This document shows, one piece after another, positions 15,264-23,920 of a DNA stretch of 43,179 bases. Source of the DNA: an uncultured Porphyromonadaceae bacterium (lineage in GTDB: Bacteria; Bacteroidota; Bacteroidia; Bacteroidales; Muribaculaceae); the NCBI GenBank assembly GCA_946410185.1, contig CAMJZI010000009.1, positions 1-43,179 on the forward strand, in the 5' to 3' direction. The number at the start of each line of letters is the position of its first letter. Positions within the stretch are counted from its first letter, which is position 1. A program made the position numbers and the translations under genes. Below the pieces are notes generated by a model. It was given only the letters and a program-made list of their open reading frames with translations, did not search any database and was not told where the DNA came from.

Positions 15264-18095
15264 ATGGAAACTGACAAGAAACTGCTGCTGCTCGATGCCT
15301 ATGCGCTCATCTTCAGAGCTTTTTATGCCATGATTCGCAGTCCGCGTGTCACCTCTACGGGTATCGACACGTCGGCCGTCTTTGGCTTTGTCAACACCTT
15401 GCAAGACCTGCTCAAGCGTGAGCAGCCGTCGCACATCGCCGTGTGTTTTGATCCTCCCGGAGGCAACACGTTCAGGCACAAGAGCTACGAGCCCTACAAG
15501 GCCAATCGCGAGAAGACCCCCGAGGGCATCCTCGTCGCTGTGCCATACATCAAGCGCATCCTGCAAGCCTACCGTATACCCATCTTCGAAGTCGAGGGCT
15601 ACGAGGCCGACGATGTCATCGGCACGCTATCGCGACAAGCCCAGAGGCAAGGCTTTTTCACCTATATGGTGACTGCCGACAAGGACTTTGGACAGCTGGT
15701 GACCCCCAACATCAAAATTCTGAACCCGTCCAAAAACGAGGTCCTGGGCGTTGAGGAGGTGAATGCCAAGTACGGGATCCATAACCCTGCCCAACTCATC
15801 GACATCCTGGGACTGATGGGAGACAGTGCCGACAACATACCGGGTTGCCCCGGCGTGGGTCCCAAAACTGCCGAGAAACTCATCCAGCAATTTGGCTCAA
15901 TAGAAAACCTGCTTGAACACACCAGCCAACTCAAGGGCGCGCAGAAACAACGCGTGGAGGAAAATGCCGGACAGATACGCATGTCCAAATGGCTGGCCAC
16001 TATCATTACCGATGTGCCCATCACACTGGAAGCCGACGCCCTGCGCCGCGAGCCGGTTGACCTGGTTGCCCTGCGAGAGGTATTCAACGAACTGGAATTC
16101 CGAACCCTCACCCAGCGCCTTATCGACGGTGGCGAGGCCAACATCGGCCTGAATGCCGCCGACAAAGTTGTGACGCAAAATCTTGAGTCTCCGGCAAGTA
16201 CAAGACCCGTCACTAAGCAGGCACCGACAAGCGGGCAACAGTTGTCGCTCTTCGACATGGAGGAGTCTGTCCAGGAGCAGCCCTCTGCGACAGCAAGCTA
16301 CACATCCATTGCCGATGTGGCGCACAACTACCGACTCATCTCCTCGCCTGCCGAGGCCGCCGACCTGGCAGCACAGCTGCAAGGGCACCCACAAGTGGCG
16401 ATGAGTCTGCTGGGGACTGGTTCCAGCGCCATGCAACTCAGCATCATGGGCGTCGCCTTTTGTGCCAAGCCACATGAGGCGGCCTATGTCAAAGTCGACG
16501 GCAAGGCCGATATGTTGCAGGCCCTGGCACCCATTTTCGGCGCCACATCGTGCATCGTGAGCAGTGACGTCAAGCGCACAATTGTCGCCCTGGCCCAACA
16601 CGGCATCAAGTTCACGTCACCCTACTATGACACCGCCGTCGCACACTACCTGCTGCAGCCCGAACGTGGCCACTCCATCGCCGAGATGGCCTATGAGTTG
16701 CTACGCTATACGGCCATCAGCCCCGAGAGCCTGTTAGGTCCAAAAGGCCGAAACCAACTCAAGCCCAGCCAGATACCCATTGAGTCGCTGACCAAATGGG
16801 CTTGCGAAGCCGCCGACCTCACGTTACAGCTGCCCGACGTTCTCAACAGGGAACTCAAGAATCTGGGTCTTGACAAACTGCTGTCCGAAATCGAATTGCC
16901 ACTTGTCAAAGTGCTGGCAAGCATGGAACTGGCCGGTGCCCGCATCGATGTGAAAGCACTCAAGGAATACTCTGTGACCCTGACCGAACAGATGAATCGT
17001 CTGGAATCCGAATGCCATCAACTGGCAGGAGTGAACTTTAACACGGCATCCCCGGCCCAGGTGGGCGAGGTGCTCTTTGACCACCTCAAGATAGACCCTA
17101 AAGCCAAAAAGACCAAGACCGGCCAATACAGCACCACCGAGGATATCCTGCTCAAACTGCGTGACCGCCATCCACTGGTTGACAAGATTTTAGCATTAAG
17201 GGGCATTCGCAAACTGTTGTCCACCTATGTCAACGCACTCCCTGCTCTCATCAATCCCCTGACAGGACGCATACACACAACCTATAACCAGACAGTAACC
17301 GCCACAGGTCGCCTGTCATCTACTAACCCCAATCTGCAGAACATCCCCGTGCGCAACGACGAGGGCAAGGAAATACGCCGCGCCTTTATCCCTGCCGACG
17401 GCAACATCTTCTTCAGCGCCGACTACTCGCAGATTGAGCTGCGCCTGGTTGCCGACCTGAGCCATGACCAGACAATGCTCGATGCATTTGCCCACGGCCA
17501 CGACATCCATGCCATCACCGCCGCACGCATCTACCGCAAACCGCTCGACCAGGTTACAAGCGATGAACGCCGCAAGGCCAAAACAGCCAATTTCGGAATC
17601 CTGTACGGCATCAGCGCCTTTGGCCTCGCACAGCGCCTGAACATACCGCGCGACGAAGCCAAAATGCTCATCGACGGCTACTACACCACCTTCCCGCAGG
17701 TGCGCGACTACATCGACCGCAGTATAGCACAAGCCCGCGAGAAGGGCTACGTCACCACCCTATATGGCCGACGACGCATGCTACCCGACATCAACTCGCG
17801 CAATGCCGTTGTGAGAGGATTCAGCGAGCGCAACGCCATCAACGCACCCATTCAGGGCACAGCTGCCGATGTTATTAAACTGGCCATGGTACGCATCCAC
17901 AAGCGCTTCCACGACGAGGGCATCCAGTCCAAGATGATTCTGCAAGTGCACGACGAACTCAACTTTGATGTCATCCCCAGCGAGCTCGATGCCGTGCAAC
18001 GCATCGTCATCGAGGAGATGGAAGGTGTCTATCAAGGCCAGGTCAAGCTCATCGCCAGCCACGGGGCCGCCACCAACTGGCTCGACGCCCACTAA
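15264..18095 (+). CDS. polA: DNA polymerase I, with degenerate proofreading domain
   Basis: The 943-residue enzyme fills gaps in repair and removes Okazaki primers. I chose the ATG at 15264 because METDKKLLLLDAYALIFRA matches the usual start of the family. An ATG at 15198 would sit on the promoter. The 5' nuclease domain (1 to about 300) is intact: GYEADDVIGTL, TADKDFGQLV and GDSADNIPGCPGVGPKTA. The polymerase domain has motif A (DYSQIELRLVADLS), motif B (RRKAKTANFGILYG) and motif C (VHDELNFD). The 3'-5' exonuclease domain has lost its metal ligands: Ser381 and Leu383 replace the Asp and Glu of the DxE motif, Arg438 replaces the second Asp, and Trp512 and Ala516 replace the Tyr and Asp of the last motif. 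The linker contains QLSLF (326-330), a canonical beta-clamp binding motif. Confidence 0.96.
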   Translation: METDKKLLLLDAYALIFRAFYAMIRSPRVTSTGIDTSAVFGFVNTLQDLLKREQPSHIAVCFDPPGGNTFRHKSYEPYKANREKTPEGILVAVPYIKRILQAYRIPIFEVEGYEADDVIGTLSRQAQRQGFFTYMVTADKDFGQLVTPNIKILNPSKNEVLGVEEVNAKYGIHNPAQLIDILGLMGDSADNIPGCPGVGPKTAEKLIQQFGSIENLLEHTSQLKGAQKQRVEENAGQIRMSKWLATIITDVPITLEADALRREPVDLVALREVFNELEFRTLTQRLIDGGEANIGLNAADKVVTQNLESPASTRPVTKQAPTSGQQLSLFDMEESVQEQPSATASYTSIADVAHNYRLISSPAEAADLAAQLQGHPQVAMSLLGTGSSAMQLSIMGVAFCAKPHEAAYVKVDGKADMLQALAPIFGATSCIVSSDVKRTIVALAQHGIKFTSPYYDTAVAHYLLQPERGHSIAEMAYELLRYTAISPESLLGPKGRNQLKPSQIPIESLTKWACEAADLTLQLPDVLNRELKNLGLDKLLSEIELPLVKVLASMELAGARIDVKALKEYSVTLTEQMNRLESECHQLAGVNFNTASPAQVGEVLFDHLKIDPKAKKTKTGQYSTTEDILLKLRDRHPLVDKILALRGIRKLLSTYVNALPALINPLTGRIHTTYNQTVTATGRLSSTNPNLQNIPVRNDEGKEIRRAFIPADGNIFFSADYSQIELRLVADLSHDQTMLDAFAHGHDIHAITAARIYRKPLDQVTSDERRKAKTANFGILYGISAFGLAQRLNIPRDEAKMLIDGYYTTFPQVRDYIDRSIAQAREKGYVTTLYGRRRMLPDINSRNAVVRGFSERNAINAPIQGTAADVIKLAMVRIHKRFHDEGIQSKMILQVHDELNFDVIPSELDAVQRIVIEEMEGVYQGQVKLIASHGAATNWLDAH

Positions 18096-18157
18096 TATGC
18101 GGTATATTATAGCGGTAATATAGTTATTCCCCAAAAACTATAACTGAGGTTGCCTAA

Positions 18158-19129
18158 CTATTTTGAAACAGTGTGAGATTTGTTCTTAAACAACGAATCC
18201 AGCATATTCCATGTGAACAGCCGCAATTTGTCATATAAAATAGCAAAAACGAAGATGGCTGCACAAAACAGCAAAATACATAGAAGAAATACAGGAATAC
18301 TGAATTGCTGATAGAATGATATCAACTGATTTTTCTCAAAATCCCATAAAGCAGGATGGAGATTGATCAAATATACCATGGTCGTTGAGATTCCGACCTT
18401 GTTTATAAAGTTATTGTTAAACTTGAATTTGCTGAACAATAGTAATGTGCTGACGGATTGAATGACAATGAAGGGGAAGACGTAATCTCCAATATTCAAC
18501 GTGAATATAACTATTGAATTACATAAGCAGGATACAAGTGTTATCCAAATTAATTGTTTCGTTGAATATGAAGGGGGATAGAGCTTAACGTACCTTCCTA
18601 GAAGATAAAGAAACAGAAACCAGATGATAGAGTATCCGCCAGATACTTCAACTCCAGTTAAACCTACCCTGGAGCAAATAAATAGGGCAATATATAGAAG
18701 TATTAATGAGGATCTAAACTCTTTTTGAGAGAGCTTCTCAACGGCACCATTAAGGAAGGGTGTAAATACAAGAAGCACTAAATAGGCATTAATGAACCAA
18801 TATTTATGAATTACAAAATAATGATAATCGAAATCTATAATCCCACAAAAGACCAGTATTAATGAAATAGGGACTACACAGAAAATCACTTGATATATCA
18901 AACTCAAGGATTTCCTGATAGAAAAGCCGCTACCGAAGAATCCAGTAATCAAGACGAAGATATTGACTGGAGTTAATGAGAATGCCTGAGCAAAACATCT
19001 TGAAAAGGACATTAAAGAGTAATCTGTTGGACGCTTAAAGGTTAAGAAATTAGCGTGAAGCAACAGAATCAAGAACATGATTACAATTCTCAATAATTCT
19101 ATGTTGGAGTCCCTTTTTTTAGTTGACAT
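18158..19129 (-). CDS. Acyltransferase-3 family integral membrane protein, probably horizontally acquired
   Basis: The 323-residue product is almost entirely hydrophobic helices. Near its N-terminus it has NIELLRIVIMFLILLLHANF, the RxxxxxxVxxxH-type start of acyltransferase family 3 (OafA-like). Enzymes of this family add acetyl or other acyl groups to surface polysaccharides, using a donor from the cytoplasm. The substrate cannot be told. The gene is strikingly AT-rich and uses codons such as AAT, TTA and ATA that its GC-rich neighbours avoid. It stands alone between polA and tRNA-Pro, a common site for foreign DNA. A TACTTTTG box on its strand lies 48 bp upstream. Confidence 0.85.
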   Translation of the reverse strand: MSTKKRDSNIELLRIVIMFLILLLHANFLTFKRPTDYSLMSFSRCFAQAFSLTPVNIFVLITGFFGSGFSIRKSLSLIYQVIFCVVPISLILVFCGIIDFDYHYFVIHKYWFINAYLVLLVFTPFLNGAVEKLSQKEFRSSLILLYIALFICSRVGLTGVEVSGGYSIIWFLFLYLLGRYVKLYPPSYSTKQLIWITLVSCLCNSIVIFTLNIGDYVFPFIVIQSVSTLLLFSKFKFNNNFINKVGISTTMVYLINLHPALWDFEKNQLISFYQQFSIPVFLLCILLFCAAIFVFAILYDKLRLFTWNMLDSLFKNKSHTVSK

Positions 19130-19176
19130 GGCGTGTTATATGCGTTTTTATTGAATTTGTTATGATGAAATCATCG

Positions 19177-19184
19177 CAAAAGTA
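19177..19184 (-). promoter_or_regulatory. -7 box of the acyltransferase promoter
   Basis: The minus strand reads TACTTTTG (plus 19177-19184), a perfect TAnnTTTG box 48 bp before the ATG. No good -33 element was found at normal spacing. Confidence 0.45.
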
Positions 19185-19204
19185 GTAAATAATTTCTGAT
19201 AAAT

Positions 19205-19237
19205 CTTGTGCTAATTGAAAAATTAGCAGTATCTTTG
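19205..19237 (+). promoter_or_regulatory. Promoter of tRNA-Pro
   Basis: CTTG at 19205-19208 lies 21 bp before TATCTTTG at 19230-19237. The tRNA begins 18 bp downstream. Confidence 0.7.
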
Positions 19238-19254
19238 CACCGCTAAAAGAGTCT

Positions 19255-19328
19255 CGGGGTGTAGCACAGTTGGTTAGCGCGCCACGTTCGGGACGTGGAG
19301 GTCGGAAGTTCGAGTCCTCTCACCCCGA
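19255..19328 (+). tRNA. tRNA-Pro (anticodon CGG)
   Basis: The acceptor arm CGGGGTG (19255-19261) pairs with CACCCCG (19321-19327). The anticodon stem CCACG/CGTGG encloses the loop TTCGGGA, giving anticodon CGG for CCG codons. The T loop TTCGAGT is present and the discriminator base is A. CCA is not encoded. Confidence 0.95.
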
Positions 19329-19335
19329 CTCATAC

Positions 19336-19379
19336 AAGGGCAACAAACTGGAATTCAGTTTGTTGCCCTTATTCTTTTT
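19336..19379 (+). terminator. Terminator of tRNA-Pro
   Basis: A perfect 15-bp stem (AAGGGCAACAAACTG at 19336-19350; CAGTTTGTTGCCCTT at 19356-19370) has a GAATT loop and is followed by ATTCTTTTT. Confidence 0.92.
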
Positions 19380-19427
19380 CAACAAGCTCAATCAATCGAC
19401 TCCACCAGGCACTGTTGCATGTACTCT

Positions 19428-19526
19428 CTATTTCGGCTTTGCGCCACTGATCAAGAGACCTGGGTCAACAAGTATTACCATGGCACCCAATATGCCGGCC
19501 GAGGCCACAATGAGAGAAATAAGACA
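19428..19526 (-). pseudogene. Possible gene remnant: hydrophobic C-terminal fragment
   Basis: Between the tRNA terminator and the AraC gene, the minus strand keeps a 32-codon open stretch without a start. It reads LIVASAGILGAMVILVDPG and ends in GAKPK before a stop. This resembles the last membrane helix of a larger protein. Nothing upstream continues it. It may be chance. Confidence 0.15.
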
Positions 19527-19551
19527 CTATATGACCTTTTTTACCACTTTT

Positions 19552-19583
19552 CTTGCTCTGTTGACAAAAAAGTAATACCTTAG
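19552..19583 (+). promoter_or_regulatory. Promoter of the AraC-family regulator
   Basis: CTTG at 19552-19555, a 20-bp spacer, and TACCTTAG at 19576-19583 form a one-mismatch version of each box. The position makes the GTG at 19588 unlikely as a start and favours the ATG at 19606. Confidence 0.5.
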
Positions 19584-19605
19584 CGCTGTGCTAATTGATG
19601 ACAAA

Positions 19606-20499
19606 ATGGACGAGAACAAAATTACCGAACTTGACCTGAACGACGTGCCTGAGGTTTATCATAACCTCAAGTATAATGATGGTGAGATATTCTTTGCCGA
19701 CAACATCACCTCAATACCAGGCTTGATGGAGAAATTCAAAGTGAATTTCATCGCTTATCTCATGGTTGTTGACGGCTCGCTCTCACTGGAGCTCAACTCT
19801 CTCCCCTATCAACTGAAAAAGAACTGCTCACTCATTGTTGACCGCAAAACGGTCATCAATAATGTGCAGCACAGCGATGATTTCCGTTGCCTGATTTGCG
19901 CGATGAGCACCGATATGGGATTCTCGTTCATCAACAAGAGCCTGATGCAGTCGGTGATGCACATTCTCACCCACCCTGTCATCGAGATGGGGCAAAACGA
20001 GATGGACCTGATGGTCAAGTACTATGAGTTGCTCGTCTTCAAGATGGATCATCCCGACATGAACTTTGGACACGAGACGATGCGCAACATCATTCGCTGC
20101 TTTGCCTATGACCTGTTATCCAACATCAACAAGCACCTCAACCGGGACAATGACGACATGCTGCGACAGGGCGACCGCATCTTCCGCCGATTCATGCTCC
20201 AGCTTGCCGACAACACCAACGTCAATCGCAGTGTCAAGTCCTATGCCGACGAGCTGTGCGTTTCTCCCAAATACTTGACAAGCGTCTGCCGCAAGCACAG
20301 CGAATACACCGCCAGCGAGCTCATTTCCAGCGCGGTCATGAGCCGTATCAAGCAGTTGCTGCTCTACAGTGATATGAGCATCAAGGAAATCGCCACCGAG
20401 ATGGGTTTTGACAACCTCTCATTCTTTGGCAAGTATGTGAAAAAGCATCTGGGACTATCACCCAACAATTACCGCAAGGCCAACCACTATGGCAAATGA
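19606..20499 (+). CDS. AraC-family transcriptional regulator
   Basis: The 297-residue product has a C-terminal AraC-type double helix-turn-helix at about residues 195-295. Landmarks are SYADELCVSPKYLTSVCRKH (first helix-turn-helix) and IKEIATEMGFDNLSFFGKYV (second). LGLSPNNYRK follows, as in the family. The N-terminal half resembles the cupin-type sensing domain of Bacteroidetes AraC proteins (LMVVDGSLSLELN), so a small ligand may be sensed; it is not identifiable. No obvious target gene lies next to it. It converges with folK, with 19 bp between the stops. Confidence 0.9.
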   Translation: MDENKITELDLNDVPEVYHNLKYNDGEIFFADNITSIPGLMEKFKVNFIAYLMVVDGSLSLELNSLPYQLKKNCSLIVDRKTVINNVQHSDDFRCLICAMSTDMGFSFINKSLMQSVMHILTHPVIEMGQNEMDLMVKYYELLVFKMDHPDMNFGHETMRNIIRCFAYDLLSNINKHLNRDNDDMLRQGDRIFRRFMLQLADNTNVNRSVKSYADELCVSPKYLTSVCRKHSEYTASELISSAVMSRIKQLLLYSDMSIKEIATEMGFDNLSFFGKYVKKHLGLSPNNYRKANHYGK

Positions 20500-20518
20500 C
20501 AGCCGCCTGTGATGACGG

Positions 20519-20995
20519 CTAAAGGGCCTGTGATTGCAACCTCTCCAGCATCTGACTGGCACTGAGTCCGGTTACGGGATGAATCCAGTCTGGTGCCAGT
20601 TGTATCATGGGTTTCAAGAAGAAATCACGCTCGGGCAGATGGGGATGCGGCACGCACAGGGTGGGGGTGTCGATGACCATGTCGTCGATGGCCACGATGT
20701 CAATGTCCACCAGTCGGTCGATGTAACCGCCCTGCTCGTCGCGGTGTGCCCTGCTGCCCAGACGGGTCTCTATCTCATGGATGCGGTCGAGCATGAGCTG
20801 AGGCTCCAGATCGCTGGCCAGGCACACGCCCACATTCATGAAACGGTTATCACTCTCAAATCCCCACGGCTCACTCTCTACTATACTTGAAACGGCGCAG
20901 CCGCCCGTGCCAGCTGCCGCCAAAGCAACGACGGCGCGATAAAGATTATCGCGCCGATCGCCTATATTAGAACCTATATTCAGGTAGTAGTTCAT
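20519..20995 (-). CDS. folK: 2-amino-4-hydroxy-6-hydroxymethyldihydropteridine diphosphokinase
   Basis: FolK transfers pyrophosphate from ATP to 6-hydroxymethyl-7,8-dihydropterin in folate synthesis. The 158-residue product starts at MNYYLNIGSNIGDR, the typical N-terminus. A longer frame that runs back into infB is rejected. Conserved pieces include VESEPWGF, IETRLGSRAHRDEQGG, DRLVDIDIVAID and VPHPHLPERDFFLKPM. The start codon lies 1 bp after the infB stop, so translation is probably coupled and it is the last gene of the rimP-nusA-infB operon. Confidence 0.95.
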   Translation of the reverse strand: MNYYLNIGSNIGDRRDNLYRAVVALAAAGTGGCAVSSIVESEPWGFESDNRFMNVGVCLASDLEPQLMLDRIHEIETRLGSRAHRDEQGGYIDRLVDIDIVAIDDMVIDTPTLCVPHPHLPERDFFLKPMIQLAPDWIHPVTGLSASQMLERLQSQAL

Positions 20996-20996
20996 T

Positions 20997-23831
20997 TTAC
21001 AAGGTCTTGTGAACCTCGATTTCCTCAAAGGCCTCGATAATATCCATCTCCTGCAGGTCATTATAGGACTTGAGGCTCAGGCCGCAGTCATATCCGCTGG
21101 TGACCTCCTTGGCATCATCCTTGAAGCGCTTGAGCGAGGCCAGCTCGCCAGTGTGAATAACGATGCCGTCGCGGATGACGCGCACCTTGCTGCCGCGCTT
21201 GATCTTGCCCTCGACAACCATTGCACCGGCAATGGTACCCACCTTGCTGATGTGATATACCTGACGGACCTCGGCGCTGCCGGTAACCTCTTCCTTGATA
21301 TCGGGCTGGAGCATACCTTCCATAGCGCTCTTGACCTCCTCGATGGCATCATAAATGATGGAATACAGACGGATGTCAACACCCTCCTGCTCGGCGGCAC
21401 GCTTGGCCGAACCCGACGGACGCACCTGGAAACCGATGATATAGGCATCGCTGGCAGCGGCCAGGGTAACATCACTCTCGGTAATGGCACCCACTGCCTT
21501 ATGGATGACGTTGACTTGTACCTCGGGCGTAGAAAGTTTGATAAGCGAGTCGCTCAAGGCCTCGATCGAACCGTCCACATCACCCTTGACAATACAGTTG
21601 AGCTCGTGGAACTCGCCTAGCGCACGGCGACGGCCGATGTCCTCCAGACTGACGCGGTGCTGGGTGCGACGGCTCTGCTCGCGTTGCAACTGCTCACGCT
21701 TGTTGGCAATCTGGCGGGCCTCTTGCTCGGTGTCCATGACGTTGAACTTGTCACCAGCGGTGGGAGCACCGTTAAGGCCTAGGATCAGAGCAGGCGTTGA
21801 GGGTCCGCTCTCGGTGATGCGCACGTTGCGCTCATTGAACATAGCCTTCACCTTGCCAAAGTGGGTTCCGGCCAGCACAATGTCGCCCACGTGGAGCGTA
21901 CCGTTATCGATGAGCACGGTGGCAATGTATCCGCGGCCCTTGTCCAGCGACGACTCGATGATGGAACCCGTGGCCTTGCGGTTGGGGTTGGCTTTGAGGT
22001 CAAGCATGTCGGCCTCGAGCAGCACTTTTTCCATCAGTTCGGCCACGCCGATACCCTTTTTGGCCGAGATATCCTGGCTCTGGTACTTGCCGCCCCAGTC
22101 CTCGACCAGGTAGTTCATGTTGGCAAGCTCTTCCTTGATTTTCTCGGGATTGGCGCTGGGCTTATCAATCTTGTTGATGGCAAAGATGATGGGCACACCT
22201 GCTGCCGAGGCATGGTTCAATGCCTCGACCGTTTGCGGCATGACGCTGTCGTCGGCAGCAACGATCACGATGACGATATCGGTCACCTTGGCACCACGGG
22301 CACGCATAGCGGTGAATGCTTCGTGACCAGGAGTGTCAAGGAAGGTGATGCGACGACCGTTGGGCAGCTTCACATTATAGGCGCCAATGTGCTGGGTAAT
22401 ACCGCCCGCCTCACCGGCAATAACGTTGGAGTTGCGGATGTAGTCAAGCAGCGAGGTCTTACCATGGTCAACGTGACCCATGACGGTAACCACGGGCGGA
22501 CGCTGAACAAGATCCTCGGGATTATCAGCTTCCTCGCTGATGGCCTCGGCCACCTCGGCACTGGTATATTCGGTCTTGAAGCCGAACTCATCGGCCACGA
22601 TATTTATGGTCTCGGCATCGAGGCGCTGATTGATGCTCACCATCACGCCCAGATTCATACAAGTGGCGATAACCTTGTTGATGGGCACGTTCATCATGCT
22701 AGCCAAGTCGTTGGCTGTCACAAACTCGGTGAGTTTCAAAATCTTGCTCTGGGCGGCTGCCTGAGCAGCTTCCTCGCGTTGCTCTTCGCGGAATTCCTCG
22801 CGTTTTTCACGACGGCGCGTGGCGGCGGCCTTCTTCCCGCTCTTGGCGGTAAGGCGGGCCAGCGTCTCCTTCATCTGGCGCTGAACATCTTCCTCGCTGA
22901 CCTCGGGTCTCAAGGGCTTGCGGTTGCCCTTCTTGTCCTTGCCCCGCTTGCCACCCTGGTCGTCCCTGTTGCCACGACCCTTGTTGGCTTGAGCGCCACT
23001 AGGCTGATTTCCGGCAGTCTCAATGTCGATTTTTTCCTTGCCGATGCGTTTGCGTTTACGCTTGCCGGCACCCTCGGATTGAGCCTTGGCGATGCGCTCG
23101 TTGCGCTTCTCTTCCTTGGTCTTCTTGCGGGGGCGGGTCTGCTGGTTGAGCGAGGTAAGATCCACCTTGCCCACCACCTTGAGCTGGGGACCGCTGACGG
23201 TTTCCGAGACTGGCTTGAAGACCTTCGTCTCGTTCTCTTCCATATCGGCGGCAGCCTGCGGGTGGGGCTGGGCAGACGGTTCATCAACTGGAGCGGGAAC
23301 GGCCGGCTTTTCCTGTTCGGGTTCAACCTCGGCCTGGCGGGCTTCTTCGACAGGAGCCGTTTCGGCCTTGGCAGCGGCGGGAACCTCGGGTTTGTCGGCA
23401 GGAACCTCGTCCTTCTTCTCGACAACGGCTTTTTCCTCTACCACCACCTCGACAGGTTTCTCGTCCTGCACCTCGGGTTTGGGCTCAGCAGGCTTGGGTG
23501 CCACCGACTTGGGACGGCCTGCGGCATCAAGGTCGATTTTGCCCACAACCTTGGGTTTTTGTCCAGGCACAACAGTCTTGATCTCGTGCGATTCTTTGGC
23601 TGCGGCACTGTGCTTGGCTTTCTCCTTCTGGCGCTCATTGGCCATCTTGTCCGACTTGTTCTTCAAGTCCATGTCGGGCTTGAATTCCTTGACAAGCATG
23701 TCATAGACATCTTCCTCGATGCGCGCATTGATGTTGGCGCCGATTTCGATGCCCTTCTTGTGCAGGAATTCCTCGATGGTCTGCCTACCCACGTTCAGGT
23801 CCTTGATGACTTTACTGATCTTTATCGCCAT
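20997..23831 (-). CDS. infB: Translation initiation factor IF-2
   Basis: IF-2 is the GTPase that brings initiator tRNA to the ribosome. The 944-residue product begins with an IF2-N helical domain ([20 protein letters not shown]). A long Lys/Glu/Pro/Ala-rich linker of about 270 residues follows, which is normal in Bacteroidetes. A second IF2-N-like domain precedes the GTPase. The G motifs are intact: GHVDHGKT (about residue 450), [18 protein letters not shown] and NKID. Domains II to IV follow and end with the initiator tRNA-binding region ([20 protein letters not shown]). It lies 89 bp downstream of nusA and 1 bp upstream of folK. Confidence 0.97.
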   Translation of the reverse strand: MAIKISKVIKDLNVGRQTIEEFLHKKGIEIGANINARIEEDVYDMLVKEFKPDMDLKNKSDKMANERQKEKAKHSAAAKESHEIKTVVPGQKPKVVGKIDLDAAGRPKSVAPKPAEPKPEVQDEKPVEVVVEEKAVVEKKDEVPADKPEVPAAAKAETAPVEEARQAEVEPEQEKPAVPAPVDEPSAQPHPQAAADMEENETKVFKPVSETVSGPQLKVVGKVDLTSLNQQTRPRKKTKEEKRNERIAKAQSEGAGKRKRKRIGKEKIDIETAGNQPSGAQANKGRGNRDDQGGKRGKDKKGNRKPLRPEVSEEDVQRQMKETLARLTAKSGKKAAATRRREKREEFREEQREEAAQAAAQSKILKLTEFVTANDLASMMNVPINKVIATCMNLGVMVSINQRLDAETINIVADEFGFKTEYTSAEVAEAISEEADNPEDLVQRPPVVTVMGHVDHGKTSLLDYIRNSNVIAGEAGGITQHIGAYNVKLPNGRRITFLDTPGHEAFTAMRARGAKVTDIVIVIVAADDSVMPQTVEALNHASAAGVPIIFAINKIDKPSANPEKIKEELANMNYLVEDWGGKYQSQDISAKKGIGVAELMEKVLLEADMLDLKANPNRKATGSIIESSLDKGRGYIATVLIDNGTLHVGDIVLAGTHFGKVKAMFNERNVRITESGPSTPALILGLNGAPTAGDKFNVMDTEQEARQIANKREQLQREQSRRTQHRVSLEDIGRRRALGEFHELNCIVKGDVDGSIEALSDSLIKLSTPEVQVNVIHKAVGAITESDVTLAAASDAYIIGFQVRPSGSAKRAAEQEGVDIRLYSIIYDAIEEVKSAMEGMLQPDIKEEVTGSAEVRQVYHISKVGTIAGAMVVEGKIKRGSKVRVIRDGIVIHTGELASLKRFKDDAKEVTSGYDCGLSLKSYNDLQEMDIIEAFEEIEVHKTL

Positions 23832-23920
23832 ATATTGTTTTTTATCGGTTTGCTTTCAGCAATATGCTTCGGCTTGTATTTGTTTTGTTTTGCTTTGTGA
23901 GTGTATTATACCAGATTTCA

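Noticed and set aside
18119-18142. TATAGTT/AACTATA inverted repeat between polA and the acyltransferase
   Set aside because: It is AT-rich with a 10-nt loop and no T tract, too weak to call a terminator.
19270-19575. 101-codon plus-strand frame
   Set aside because: It begins inside tRNA-Pro and runs through its terminator.
20519-21061. Longer folK start overlapping infB
   Set aside because: The extra residues are not found in FolK proteins; the ATG at 20995 gives the standard N-terminus.
21861-23900. 679-codon open frame on the plus strand
   Set aside because: It lies wholly antisense to infB, whose GTPase motifs are unmistakable. Lack of antisense stops follows from the GC-rich codon use and the Lys/Glu/Ala-rich linker.
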